Assembly: GCA_903927025.1 (NCBI GenBank)
Contig: CAIYLG010000038.1
Location: forward strand, 26,326-90,325
Direction: 5' to 3'
Source: an uncultured Armatimonadota bacterium
GTDB lineage: Bacteria; Armatimonadota; Fimbriimonadia; Fimbriimonadales; Fimbriimonadaceae
DNA length: 64,000 nt
Positions within the stretch are counted from its first letter, which is position 1; every line of letters begins with the position of its first letter. A program made the translations under genes and the position numbers. Positions 1 to 8,891 of this stretch are shown in pieces. The notes beneath the pieces are model-generated. The model did no database searches, was not told the origin of the DNA, and saw nothing but the letters and a program-made list of their open reading frames with translations.

Positions 1-51
1 TGTCGCTATCCAATCTTCTTCCCCCCTAAGGACATCGCTTATCCGAGACAC
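1..51 (-). CDS. Possible N-terminal fragment of a CDS running off the left edge
   Basis: On the minus strand a GTG at 49-51, directly after an in-frame TGA, opens a frame that stays open to the window edge and reads about 17 residues (MSRISDVLRGEEDWIAT). It lies about 75 nt downstream of a good -10 box on the same strand, which is the main reason to take it seriously. No Shine-Dalgarno is visible and the fragment is too short to assign a family, so it may be chance. Confidence 0.25.
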   Translation of the reverse strand, partial: MSRISDVLRGEEDWIAT

Positions 52-132
52 TCAGACAGCAGGCAAGCCGCAAAGGAGACCCAGGACCCGTGAGGGCACT
101 AGAGCCCGAAGATTACACCTATCCCGAGCGAA

Positions 133-159
133 ATTATAACCCAGTGATTTTGCGTGCAA
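133..159 (-). promoter_or_regulatory. Candidate sigma70-type promoter, leftward
   Basis: The minus strand carries a perfect TATAAT (133-138) with TTGCAC (154-159) 15 nt upstream. The spacer is shorter than the usual 17 nt. Transcription would start near 126 and run left out of the window toward the possible partial gene. This is a sequence match only. Confidence 0.35.
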
Positions 160-458
160 AACCGCATCAGCATAACCTTAACTTTAGGTTCAATTGAGTT
201 AATGAGGCAGAGCGGCGAGCAACCTTAACAGGATGAGGAGATCGCCGGGGAAGACTGGTCCCATACGGGGTCCGATTTTTGTTAGACTTCCCGCACGAAT
301 TCGCAAGGGCACTTGGGCACAAAGACCCATGCGAGTGAAATTTTGCAACTCTTGAGGAAGAAACGGCGTCCGCAAACCCACCTTAGAGCACCCTGAATTT
401 GCGATGGAGCACCCCTCCAAGTCGCCCAATCATGTAACCGTGTTAACATAGGTCGGCG
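160..458. other. Non-coding stretch upstream of the M61 peptidase
   Basis: No convincing gene is seen here. Two short minus-strand frames exist but lack ribosome sites and protein-like composition. The region presumably carries the peptidase promoter; no clear -10/-35 pair was identified for it. Confidence 0.5.
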
Positions 459-2324
459 ATGAGCTCCCACCTAATGTTGAATCCGCTGGCATCACGATGT
501 CTGAGTGTCAAGTTTGCGGTTTCTCTTCTAGCTTTTATTCCGTTGGTCGCTACCGCCTCAGCTGAGATCCGATACGATATCGACGTTCGACCTCACGACG
601 GCATCCTGCACGTAAAGATGCACCTGCGACACACCGAGAGGGGAGCGATGCTGCAGATCCCCAACTGGGCGCCAGGCGATTACGACTTAAGCGATTCCTT
701 TCTCCTCCCGAAGAATCTCTCTGCTAAGGATGGGAATGGAAATCAGCTGGCAATCGACACCCAAATTGATCTTCAGCAGAAGCAGTATCAGGCAGGCAAG
801 GCTTGGAAGATCGCTGGAAACAAGGTGTGCACTTGGAAGGTGGCTGGGGCACGGGAAACTACTATTGAATACGATGTTGAGTCGAAGCCTGTGGCCGGAG
901 CGGTTCATTGGGGAGGACCCTCGACGTATATGTATGAAGTCAACCGGCGGACTGAGAAGTGCGTGCTGGGAATTCATGTTCCCAAAGACTGGCCCATCTA
1001 TACGGGACTAGTCGAAACAGGAGCTGGGACCCATACATACACAGCACCGACGTATGATTTCCTCGCCGATAATCCGGTGAGCACCGGCGAATTGACTGTC
1101 GACAGCTATGTCAGTCGTGGAAAGAAGCATTGGATCGTGATGCGTGGAACCCCCAAGGCCCTTGTTGACAGAGAGAAGCTCAAGAAAGCCTGTAAGTTTG
1201 TATCAGATGCCGAGACGGACTTCTTTGGAGGTGAAGCTCCTTATGACCACTACGTCTGGCACTTCTCCGTAAATGATGCGCCAGATGGAGCGGGGGGCCT
1301 TGAACACTTATCAAGCACGGAGATTGGCCTCGCCTCTGGAGTGGGTCCCAGAGCGGTTGGTGTCCTTGCTCACGAATTCTTTCACTTATGGAACGTCAAG
1401 CGGATTCGCTCTAAGGCGCTCGGCCCATTCGACTACACCAAGCTTCCTCAAACCGGCGCGCTCTGGTGGCTCGAGGGAGTTACGGACTACTATGCTTTCA
1501 CACTTCTGCATAGGTACGGCTGGACCACGGACCAATCCTACTTCGACTCAATCGCGGGAAACATCCTCGCAATTAGGCGGAATTCAGCCCTCGCCGAAAT
1601 TGGCCCCAACGAATCCAGCATGAGGGTCGATGAGGAAAATGCCGGGCGCGGAAACAGCAACGGTTACCGGATCAGCTACTACAACCTTGGATGGTTGGCG
1701 GGGATGTGCCTCGATATCGAACTGCGAGACAAGACTAAGGGTGTCCATTCGCTTGATGATGTCGAGCACGCCCTTTGGAATCTGTGCCGCGACGATAAGC
1801 CGGGCTTTCAGGAAGACGAAATTCAGCGGCAACTTACTCGATTTGGCGGAGCCGACATGGGGCTCGCTTATGATCGGATCGTCATGTGGCCAGATGGCAT
1901 GAAGTTGGAAGACACCCTCAATAAGGTCGGACTAGAACTCGTCGAAACTGACGAGGCCTATACTGACAACGGGTTCCTTTTCGGCACAGGATTTAATGGC
2001 CCCGCCCCAATAGTCGCGGTCGTCAGAGGCCCCGGGGTAGGGAAACTCGTTGTGGGAGACGTGATTCTCGGAGTCGATGCAACGAATGTTCCAACCACAG
2101 GGCCAAGACAAGCGCTGGCCGCCGTCACGAAGGCATTGAGCGCCTCCCTTGTGGGCAAGCCGATCCACGTCAAAATCAATCGGAATGGCAACGAAATGAC
2201 GATCGAGATTACACCCGTCGCCGGGCACCGAACGCTCTACTCAGTTCGGAAACTTGCCAACCCAACCGAACCACAAATGAAGTTAGGGCAGGCCTGGCTC
2301 GCCCACAAAGACATTAAGGAGTAG
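459..2324 (+). CDS. Secreted M61-family metallopeptidase (glycyl aminopeptidase-like) with PDZ domain
   Basis: The 621-residue protein starts with a Sec signal peptide: a hydrophobic stretch at about residues 17-35 ends in an Ala-rich cleavage region. An N-terminal beta-rich M61 domain is followed by a gluzincin catalytic core with the zinc motif HEFFH at 305-309, in the M61 context HExxHxWNVKR. A conserved WLxEGxTDYY-type segment follows; its Glu is the likely third ligand. The last 110 or so residues resemble a PDZ domain (GVGKLVVGDVIL). In this family such enzymes act outside the cytoplasm on peptides with N-terminal Gly or Ala. An ATG at 474 would shorten the N terminus slightly. The gene is monocistronic and convergent with rsfS. 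Confidence 0.9.
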   Translation: MSSHLMLNPLASRCLSVKFAVSLLAFIPLVATASAEIRYDIDVRPHDGILHVKMHLRHTERGAMLQIPNWAPGDYDLSDSFLLPKNLSAKDGNGNQLAIDTQIDLQQKQYQAGKAWKIAGNKVCTWKVAGARETTIEYDVESKPVAGAVHWGGPSTYMYEVNRRTEKCVLGIHVPKDWPIYTGLVETGAGTHTYTAPTYDFLADNPVSTGELTVDSYVSRGKKHWIVMRGTPKALVDREKLKKACKFVSDAETDFFGGEAPYDHYVWHFSVNDAPDGAGGLEHLSSTEIGLASGVGPRAVGVLAHEFFHLWNVKRIRSKALGPFDYTKLPQTGALWWLEGVTDYYAFTLLHRYGWTTDQSYFDSIAGNILAIRRNSALAEIGPNESSMRVDEENAGRGNSNGYRISYYNLGWLAGMCLDIELRDKTKGVHSLDDVEHALWNLCRDDKPGFQEDEIQRQLTRFGGADMGLAYDRIVMWPDGMKLEDTLNKVGLELVETDEAYTDNGFLFGTGFNGPAPIVAVVRGPGVGKLVVGDVILGVDATNVPTTGPRQALAAVTKALSASLVGKPIHVKINRNGNEMTIEITPVAGHRTLYSVRKLANPTEPQMKLGQAWLAHKDIKE

Positions 2325-2342
2325 GCGAAGAGCTGAAGTGGT

Positions 2343-2379
2343 GGGGCCAGTCGATTTGAAGTTCTAAGAACATGGCCCC
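2343..2379. terminator. Hairpin between convergent M61 gene and rsfS
   Basis: GGGGCCA (2343-2349) pairs with TGGCCCC (2373-2379), and a small internal stem (GTTCT/AGAAC) sits in the loop. It lies between two convergent stop codons, as expected for a bidirectional terminator. The T-tract is poor, so termination is only plausible. Confidence 0.4.
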
Positions 2380-2394
2380 TTCGCTTAGGAAACC

Positions 2395-2739
2395 CTAGGC
2401 GCTCAAATTCGGATCTGGGACCATGTTCTTCCAAAGGGTCTCCAGGTCGTAAAACTGTCGCTGTTCTTCCTTCATCACGTGGAGAATCACGTCGCCGTAA
2501 TCCTGCAGCACCCATCCAGAGCGCTCGCCTTCCACGCGGAGGGGCTTCACGCGGTTGATGGCCAACTTCTCGGCAACTCGTTCCGCAATGGATTGAACGT
2601 GGCGGTCACTTGTCCCGCTACAAACCACGAAATACTCCGCCACGGAAGTTTTGTCTCGGACGTCTAGCGTCTCAATCTGTTCCGCCTTCATGTCATCTGC
2701 GGCGTCTGCTATTTTTTGTACTTTTTCTTCGGCTGTCAT
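2395..2739 (-). CDS. rsfS: Ribosomal silencing factor RsfS
   Basis: This 114-residue protein matches the RsfS/DUF143 family, including the core beta segment around LDVRDKTSVAEYFVVCSGTS and the later WVLQDYGDVILHV. In the family RsfS binds ribosomal protein L14 and blocks subunit joining under nutrient limitation. It lies 3 nt downstream of nadD, the third gene of the obg-nadD-rsfS operon. Length is normal and nothing is missing. Confidence 0.95.
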   Translation of the reverse strand: MTAEEKVQKIADAADDMKAEQIETLDVRDKTSVAEYFVVCSGTSDRHVQSIAERVAEKLAINRVKPLRVEGERSGWVLQDYGDVILHVMKEEQRQFYDLETLWKNMVPDPNLSA

Positions 2740-2742
2740 GCG

Positions 2743-3330
2743 TTATACGTAAAGCTTGTTCGCCTGGATGTACTGGAGGACTTCTGGGGTGAGCCAGGGA
2801 GTCACATTCTGACGTCCGGCGATCTTGTCTCGGATCTCGGTGGAGGAGAGCTCCACTCCGGTCATCTGGATCGGGTCAATAGAGGATTTGTACTCTTCCG
2901 GCAAGCGGACAAGAACATCCTGAACAGTGTGTGGTGGGCGAACGGCGGCAGCAATTCTGCAAAGTCGTATCAACCGATTGGGGCTCTTCCACTCGGAAAT
3001 TCCCCGCAAGGCATCTGCACCCATGATAAACCAATACTCTGCCGGCCTCACCATTTGAAGCTCGGTAAGGGTGTCAACGGTGTAGCTTGGGCCGCCTCGC
3101 GTAATCTCCATGTCACTGTAGGCAAGCTCGGGGTGCTCCTTGATCAGGAGCTCAACCATGGCAACTCGGTGCTTGGCCGACGTCTTCGTTTTGATCGTCT
3201 TAACGGGATTCCTATTCGCGGGGACGAACACAATTTCATCTAGGCCAAGCTGCGCCATGGCAGCTTCCGCAAGTGCGAGATGTCCCAGGTGCGGTGGATC
3301 AAATGTGCCACCTAAAACTCCAATCTTCAT
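2743..3330 (-). CDS. nadD: Nicotinate-nucleotide adenylyltransferase NadD
   Basis: The 195-residue enzyme transfers AMP from ATP to nicotinate mononucleotide in NAD synthesis. The N terminus has GGTFDPPHLGHL, carrying the HxGH nucleotidyltransferase signature (H14-H17), and the C-terminal half has the ISSTEIR signature. Its ATG overlaps the obg stop by 4 nt (3327-3330), implying translational coupling. The yqeK hydrolase gene often found between nadD and rsfS in Firmicutes is absent here. Confidence 0.96.
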   Translation of the reverse strand: MKIGVLGGTFDPPHLGHLALAEAAMAQLGLDEIVFVPANRNPVKTIKTKTSAKHRVAMVELLIKEHPELAYSDMEITRGGPSYTVDTLTELQMVRPAEYWFIMGADALRGISEWKSPNRLIRLCRIAAAVRPPHTVQDVLVRLPEEYKSSIDPIQMTGVELSSTEIRDKIAGRQNVTPWLTPEVLQYIQANKLYV

Positions 3331-4616
3331 TGTTCGTCCGTGAAGGCGAACGACACCTCTCCAATACTCACGTTGTCCCCTTCCTGTGCTCCTGCCGCGC
3401 GGAGCTTCTCGATAACCCCGATTCGCTCGAGGCGACGATGAAGGTACCTGACAGCTTCATCATTCCTTAGGTCTGTCATCTCAACCAACCGCTCAATGCG
3501 CTTGCCTTTGATCTCGTAGCCATCTTCAGTCTCTTCCACTTCGAAGGCAAGATCGTGACCAGCTTTGAGTGCGGGAAGCAGCATTGGGATATCGGCTTCT
3601 GGCTTCGAAGCCTCCAGAGCCGCCGAAATATCCTGGAGCAGACCTTCCAATCCCTGGCCGGTATAGCCGGAGATGGCGTGAAGGGGTGGTCCTAGCACTT
3701 CAAACCTCTCACGAAGGGCGTTGAACTCTTCCGACGGAATGCAGTCCACCTTGTTCAGCGCTATAATTCGCGGCCTCTTCCACACATCTTCCGAGTAGAG
3801 GCGGACTTCATCCTCAATCAGCTTGTAATTCTCGACTGGGTCAGCACCATCGGGCGGATAGCAGTCCACCACATGAACGAGCACACGGTTTCTCTCCACG
3901 TGCCGGAGGAACTGATGTCCCAGACCGATGCCTTCGCTGGCACCTTTGATGAGTCCAGGCATATCCGCGACAACGAATGTTTCGTCCTGGTGTCGAACCA
4001 CGCCGAGGTTGGGAATGATCGTTGTAAACGCGTAATCGGCAATCTTGGGCTTTGCTGCGCTGATTCGAGAGATCAAGGTGCTCTTGCCAGCGTTGGGCAG
4101 TCCGATCAGGCCGACGTCAGCGAGAAGCTTGAGTTCAAGCTTGGCAACGATCCTTTCGGGGGGGGCGCCCTTTTGGGCAAAGTTTGGAGCCTGGCGCACG
4201 CTGCTGGTGTAGTGCTGGTTGCCAAAGCCGCCCTTGCCGCCTTTGCACAACACGTATCGCATGCCATTTGTGGCCATATCGATCACGAACTCACCGGTTT
4301 CAGAATCTGTGACAACCGTGCCGATCGGAACCTTGACCTCAATATTCTTCGCATCCTTTCCGCGCTTGTTGCCAACGCCGTGGCCGCCATCAGCCGCTTC
4401 AAGATGCTGCTGAAGCTTGAGTTCATAGAGGGTGCGTCGATTCCGGTCAGCGATGAGGATGAGGTCACCGCCCCTACCGCCATCGGCGCCATTGGGGCCG
4501 CCACGAGGAACGTGCTTCTCACGATGAAAGCTCACCGCGCCTGAACCGCCGCGGCCCGATGAGAAAATCACTACCGCTTCGTCCAAGAACATAGACACTA
4601 GTTTACCTGCGTCCAT
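3327..4616 (-). CDS. obg: Obg-family ribosome-assembly GTPase
   Basis: The 429-residue protein has the glycine-rich Obg fold (about 1-160), then a GTPase domain with G1 GLPNAGKST, G3 DMPGL and G4 NKVD, and a C-terminal OCT-type domain. Obg acts in 50S maturation and stress control. The open frame continues 55 codons upstream, but I place the start at the ATG at 4616: AGGAAGAG sits just before it, and the protein then begins MDAGKLVSMFLDEA, as Obg proteins do. The upstream extension is not Obg-like and would overlap the divergent helicase gene. First gene of obg-nadD-rsfS. Confidence 0.96.
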   Translation of the reverse strand: MDAGKLVSMFLDEAVVIFSSGRGGSGAVSFHREKHVPRGGPNGADGGRGGDLILIADRNRRTLYELKLQQHLEAADGGHGVGNKRGKDAKNIEVKVPIGTVVTDSETGEFVIDMATNGMRYVLCKGGKGGFGNQHYTSSVRQAPNFAQKGAPPERIVAKLELKLLADVGLIGLPNAGKSTLISRISAAKPKIADYAFTTIIPNLGVVRHQDETFVVADMPGLIKGASEGIGLGHQFLRHVERNRVLVHVVDCYPPDGADPVENYKLIEDEVRLYSEDVWKRPRIIALNKVDCIPSEEFNALRERFEVLGPPLHAISGYTGQGLEGLLQDISAALEASKPEADIPMLLPALKAGHDLAFEVEETEDGYEIKGKRIERLVEMTDLRNDEAVRYLHRRLERIGVIEKLRAAGAQEGDNVSIGEVSFAFTDEQ

Positions 4617-4673
4617 AATCTCTTCCTGGACGACGAACCCTGTCGGGCCCGTCTGACACACGGATTGAGTGGA

Positions 4674-7130
4674 ATGATCGAAGAAATCAAAGCATGGTTT
4701 CTCCAGCGCGGCTGGAGCGCATTCCCGTTCCAGGAAGAGGTGTGGTCGGCCTACCTCAACGGCGAAAACGGGCTCATTCATTCCGCCACCGGAACCGGAA
4801 AGACACTCTCGGCATGGATGGGCCCCATCGCGGAGTGGATGGCTGAGAACCCCGGCCTCACGAAGAAACTGATCAAGAGGTCGGAAGCGCCGGGTCTGAG
4901 AGTGCTCTGGATCACGCCCCTTCGGGCGTTGGCGGCGGACACCGAACTTTCTCTTCGGCTACCCATTGAGGAGCTGGGAATCCCCTGGACGGTTGAGACT
5001 CGAACCGGCGATACATCGCAGGGGCTTCGGAAGAAGCAGGGAGAGCAGCTTCCCACCGCTCTGATCACGACTCCGGAGAGCCTCACACTTATGCTCACCC
5101 GGGAGGATGCCGCAGAACTATTCGGAGACCTCAGGTGCATCGTGGTGGACGAATGGCACGAGCTGATGTCGACCAAGCGCGGTGTTCAAACTGAGCTTGC
5201 CCTTGCGAGGATCCGTCGACTTCGGCCAGTCGTAAAGACGTGGGGAGTCTCTGCAACCCTAGGCAACCTAGAAGCCGCTGGTCAAACCCTTCAGGGCCTC
5301 GACACAGATTTCCGAATTGTGAGGGGTCATCTCGATAAGCAGATCATCATCGACTCAATCCTCCCTCTTAACATCAGTCGCTTTCCGTGGTCGGGTCACT
5401 TCGGAACCACAATGATTCCACCTGTCATTTCCGCGATTGAAGAAGGTGGAACATGTCTCATCTTCACAAACACTCGTTCTCAGGCTGAAATCTGGCATCA
5501 GCAGATCTCCGCCGCGAGGCCAGACTGGGCAGAAACCGTCGGGCTACATCACGGATCTCTCGCCAGGGAAGTGCGAGACCAGGTGGAAGCCGACCTGAAA
5601 TCTGGCAAGCTGCGAGCCGTGGTGACCACAAGCAGCCTTGACCTTGGGGTCGACTTCTCCCCCGTCGATCGCGTCCTCCAGCTTGGAAGCCCAAAAGGAG
5701 TGGCGCGCCTCCTTCAAAGGGCAGGAAGGAGCGGTCACCGACCAGGCGCGCCGAGCCGGGTGACCTGCGTCCCGATGCACGCCTTTGAACTCGTGGATAT
5801 CGCGGCAGCTAGGCAGGCAGCAATTGCCGGAAAGATCGAAGACCGCGAGCCCCTATCCAAGCCACTTGATGTGCTGGCACAGCACCTAGTCACGGTCGCA
5901 ATAGGGTCCGGATGGCGGTCTCGGGAGATGTTTGAGGAAGTCAAAACAACCGTCTCCTATCAGGATCTTTCGGAGACCGAATGGGATTGGGTGATCGATT
6001 TTGTGGTCCGTGGCGGCGAATCCTTACGCGCCTATTCTGAGTACCGACGCGTGGTTCTCGGCTCAGATGGTGTCTACCGAGTGGAAGATAAAGACATCGC
6101 GAGAAGACACAAGATGTCCATCGGCACAATCATGAGCGACATGGCGATGAACGTTCAGCTGATGACGGGTGGTCGGCTCGGCACGGTTGAAGAATCGTTC
6201 GTGTCAAGGCTCAATCCCGGTGACAAGTTCCTGTTCGCCGGGAAGGCTCTCGAGTTCATCCGGATACGAGACATGACCGCTTGGGTAAAGCGAGCCAAAA
6301 ACCTCAAAGGAGCCGTCCCCCGATGGGCTGGCGGCCGACTGCCACTTTCGAACCAGCTTGCCAACGCGATTCGGCAGGAGCTCGAATACGCCAAATACGG
6401 CGAGTTGCGAGACTCTGAAATGCAGGTTCTGGCGCCTATTCTCGAGTTGCAGTCCCGCTGGTCTGCAATCCCGGCTGAGGATGAATTCCTCATCGAGCAG
6501 GTCGAAACAAATGAAGGGCACCACCTGTTCTTCTATCCGTTCGAGGGCAGGCTGGTGCATGAGGGACTTGCCGCGCTGTTCGCCTACAGAATCTCCCAAA
6601 TTCAGCCAATCACATTCAGCATCGCCTGCAATGACTACGGCTTTGAACTCCTATCTCCCGAGTCACCTCCGTTAGCGGCAGCCATTGCTGCCGGCCTCAT
6701 ATCCTCAGCAAATCTTGCACACGATATCCCCGCGAGCCTCAATGCTGTCGAGATGGCTAAGAGGCAGTTTCGGGAAATTGCGCGCGTCGCCGGGCTGGTG
6801 TTTCAAGGATTTCCAGGCGCCAACAAGTCCGCAAAGCAGGTGCAGGCCACAAGCGGCCTGTTCTACGACGTTTTTGCCCGCTACGACCCTGACAACATGT
6901 TGTTGCAACAAGCTGCAAGGGAAGTATTGGAGCGCCAGCTTGAGCAAAGTCGCATGGCAATCGCACTCCAGCGCCTAGAGCAGTCCACGATCTTACTGAC
7001 CAATCCTGAGAAGCCGACTCCGATGGCGTTCCCCATCCTTGTGGATCGACTGCGTGAAACGGTCAGCACCGAAAGCATTTCGCAGCGAATTCAAAAATTG
7101 ACGGTTCTCCTCGAAACAGAAGCCGGCTAG
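4674..7130 (+). CDS. Ligase-associated DNA damage response DEXH-box helicase (Lhr-like)
   Basis: The roughly 820-residue superfamily 2 helicase shows Walker A SATGTGKT, the box II variant DEWHEL, SATLGN, and motif VI QRAGRSGHR, followed by a long C-terminal domain as in Lhr-type proteins. Length and the following pdeM gene fit the family annotated as ligase-associated DEXH helicase, usually clustered with an ATP-dependent ligase, an exonuclease and PdeM. A TTG at 4665 would add three residues; neither start has a strong ribosome site. The gene is divergent from obg with only about 50 nt between. Ligase and exonuclease are not in this window. Confidence 0.88.
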   Translation: MIEEIKAWFLQRGWSAFPFQEEVWSAYLNGENGLIHSATGTGKTLSAWMGPIAEWMAENPGLTKKLIKRSEAPGLRVLWITPLRALAADTELSLRLPIEELGIPWTVETRTGDTSQGLRKKQGEQLPTALITTPESLTLMLTREDAAELFGDLRCIVVDEWHELMSTKRGVQTELALARIRRLRPVVKTWGVSATLGNLEAAGQTLQGLDTDFRIVRGHLDKQIIIDSILPLNISRFPWSGHFGTTMIPPVISAIEEGGTCLIFTNTRSQAEIWHQQISAARPDWAETVGLHHGSLAREVRDQVEADLKSGKLRAVVTTSSLDLGVDFSPVDRVLQLGSPKGVARLLQRAGRSGHRPGAPSRVTCVPMHAFELVDIAAARQAAIAGKIEDREPLSKPLDVLAQHLVTVAIGSGWRSREMFEEVKTTVSYQDLSETEWDWVIDFVVRGGESLRAYSEYRRVVLGSDGVYRVEDKDIARRHKMSIGTIMSDMAMNVQLMTGGRLGTVEESFVSRLNPGDKFLFAGKALEFIRIRDMTAWVKRAKNLKGAVPRWAGGRLPLSNQLANAIRQELEYAKYGELRDSEMQVLAPILELQSRWSAIPAEDEFLIEQVETNEGHHLFFYPFEGRLVHEGLAALFAYRISQIQPITFSIACNDYGFELLSPESPPLAAAIAAGLISSANLAHDIPASLNAVEMAKRQFREIARVAGLVFQGFPGANKSAKQVQATSGLFYDVFARYDPDNMLLQQAAREVLERQLEQSRMAIALQRLEQSTILLTNPEKPTPMAFPILVDRLRETVSTESISQRIQKLTVLLETEAG

Positions 7131-7159
7131 ATTCCGCATACGGCCATCCATAATGAGCC

Positions 7160-7825
7160 GTGCTGGGCAGCCTTGAGATTTGTATCGCCGGTGAATCAAT
7201 GGTGGCTCTCCCTCAAAAAGCACTGTGGTGGCCAAGCCGAGGGACCCTGTTCGTGGCAGATGTACACCTTGGGAAGGAAGCCAGCTTCCAGGCTCAAAGC
7301 ATTCCGATTCCGATGGGGCCAACTGCGGAGACGCTTAATCGTCTGGACGCACTGATACGCTCAACTCGAGCGGAGCATCTGATCCTCCTGGGAGACCTCT
7401 GGCACGCAAAATCAGGGAGAACACCCAAGTTGGTTGATGACTTCATTGCCTGGAGAACCCGCCACCAAACCGTCAAAATGACCCTGGTTGAAGGAAACCA
7501 CGACCTCAAGTCAGGCAAATTGCCCGCCAATTCGAACTTTGAGGAAGTTGCAGAGCCGTTCCTGGTTCCACCCTTTGCCCTGAGTCACTATCCAGAACCG
7601 TGTGCCGACGGATACGTCTTGTGCGGACACATTCACCCAGGAGTCCTTTTAGAGGGTCGTGGCCGCCAATCGATGAAGCTCCCGTGCTTCTGGATCGGCA
7701 AACGGGTTGCGGTCCTTCCAGCATTCGGGGAGTTCACGGGATGCGCTCGCGTTTCGCCCGTCGAAGGAGACCAAGTTATGGTAGTTGCAGAAGATCAGGT
7801 CATTCGAGTCCCGCTCGTCAGCTAA
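7160..7825 (+). CDS. pdeM: Ligase-associated metallophosphoesterase PdeM
   Basis: The 221-residue calcineurin-type phosphoesterase has the metal-binding motifs in order: FVADVHLGKE, LLGDLWHAK, VEGNHD and LCGHIHPG. This small form is the partner of the ligase-associated helicase, and it lies 29 nt downstream of that gene on the same strand. The start is GTG at 7160. The biochemical substrate is not settled for the family as far as I know; a role in DNA repair is inferred from the neighbourhood. Confidence 0.88.
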   Translation: MLGSLEICIAGESMVALPQKALWWPSRGTLFVADVHLGKEASFQAQSIPIPMGPTAETLNRLDALIRSTRAEHLILLGDLWHAKSGRTPKLVDDFIAWRTRHQTVKMTLVEGNHDLKSGKLPANSNFEEVAEPFLVPPFALSHYPEPCADGYVLCGHIHPGVLLEGRGRQSMKLPCFWIGKRVAVLPAFGEFTGCARVSPVEGDQVMVVAEDQVIRVPLVS

Positions 7826-7857
7826 TCCTAGGCCGCGAAAGGTAACGTTTTAGGGAA

Positions 7858-8613
7858 ATGTCTATCCCGATAGCACTCCAGCTTTACTCCGTGCGCGATG
7901 ACTGTGCACAAGACTTTTTTGGCACCATCGCCAAAGTAGCGGCCATGGGCTACGCCGGCGTTGAGTTTGCTGGCTACCACGGGGCTTCCGCCTCAGACAT
8001 TCGAAAAGTGCTGGATGACCTTGGGCTCAAGGTGGCGGGAACCCATGCGGGTTTCAACACCCTTCAGGATGACGCCATCGACGCGACTATCGAATTCCAC
8101 CAGGTACTGGGCTGCAGCAACCTGATCGTGCCCTGGCTCCCATCCGAGACTCGCGCGACCCCAGAAGCATGCAAGGAAACGGCAGATAAGCTGAATGCCA
8201 TCGGCGAAAAGCTCAAGCCATTTGGAATGCGGACCGGATTTCACTGCCACGACGCTGATATGCACCCTCTAGAGGGAGGCAAAAGCGCCTGGGACCTCCT
8301 CGCTCAGTACACGACATCCGACTTCATCCTTCAGTACGACACCGCCAATGGCATGGCAGGCGGAGCCGACCCGGTCCAGCCGATCCTCAACTGGCCAGGC
8401 AGGGGAATTTCGACCCACCTTAAAGAGTGGTCCGGAGAGCACGGCGCCAAGGTCATCGGGGAGGGACTGATCCCGTGGGCCAAAGTGTTTGAAGCCTGCG
8501 AAACCGTCGGAGGCACCGAATGGTACGTCGTCGAACACGAATCCTATGAAGGCATGACGCCACTGGAAGCCGTTGACCAATGCCTAAAGAATCTGCGAGC
8601 AATGGGCAAGTAA
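7858..8613 (+). CDS. Sugar phosphate isomerase/epimerase-like TIM-barrel protein
   Basis: The 251-residue protein fits the AP-endonuclease 2/xylose-isomerase-like TIM-barrel family. Visible are the N-terminal ALQLYSVRDD, the metal-site segments FHCHDADM and LQYDTANG, STHLKEW, and the terminal VVEHESYEG. Family members isomerise or epimerise sugars or act on inositol derivatives; the substrate cannot be read from sequence. It follows pdeM by 32 nt and ends just before a strong terminator, so it may be the last gene of the helicase-pdeM unit. Confidence 0.85.
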   Translation: MSIPIALQLYSVRDDCAQDFFGTIAKVAAMGYAGVEFAGYHGASASDIRKVLDDLGLKVAGTHAGFNTLQDDAIDATIEFHQVLGCSNLIVPWLPSETRATPEACKETADKLNAIGEKLKPFGMRTGFHCHDADMHPLEGGKSAWDLLAQYTTSDFILQYDTANGMAGGADPVQPILNWPGRGISTHLKEWSGEHGAKVIGEGLIPWAKVFEACETVGGTEWYVVEHESYEGMTPLEAVDQCLKNLRAMGK

Positions 8614-8635
8614 TTTCAAAACCCATTCACAAATT

Positions 8636-8680
8636 CGCGCCGCATTTCCAATGCAGGAAATGCGGCGCGCTTGTTTTTGG
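8636..8680 (+). terminator. Strong intrinsic terminator after the TIM-barrel gene
   Basis: A perfect 14-bp stem (8636-8649 with 8656-8669; arms CGCGCCGCATTTCC and complement) encloses a 6-nt loop and is followed by CTTGTTTTT. It begins 23 nt after the stop codon of the preceding gene. It is the longest perfect hairpin noticed in the window. Confidence 0.9.
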
Positions 8681-8777
8681 TCTATCAGAAAACAGGAACG
8701 AACGGCAGAGGATCCTTAGCCGGAGGAGCGAGAAAGAGCCGGGGATTTTGAACCTGGAAGCCCAAAAAGTTATTTCT

Positions 8778-8804
8778 GATAATCTTTATTATGAAGCAGA
8801 CTCA
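8778..8804 (+). repeat. GATAATCTT repeat, copy A
   Basis: First of three copies of a roughly 27-nt sequence, core GATAATCTT-N(1-2)-ATTATGA-(GA)-GC. It carries an internal short inverted repeat (ATAAT/ATTAT). Copy B (9353-9378) is inverted and copy C (9469-9496) direct relative to this one. Confidence 0.6.
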
Positions 8805-8891
8805 CGAAAAATCAAACCATTTTTCCGTGATGGCTCATGCAGTCAGGTGTAGAAACTCTGACGTCACGCCGCCAGAGTTAAGATAGGTGCA

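Noticed and set aside
199..470. Two short minus-strand frames near the left edge
   Set aside because: They overlap each other, lack ribosome sites and have biased, non-protein-like composition.
3873..4544. Plus-strand frame of 223 codons opposite obg
   Set aside because: Antisense to the Obg fold and GTPase motifs, with no ribosome site or recognisable motif.
4617..4781. N-terminal extension of obg by 55 codons
   Set aside because: It overlaps the divergent helicase gene, is unlike any Obg N terminus, and the ATG at 4616 has a strong ribosome site.
8580..8852. 90-codon frame downstream of the TIM-barrel gene
   Set aside because: It starts inside the previous gene and runs straight through the strongest terminator hairpin of the region.
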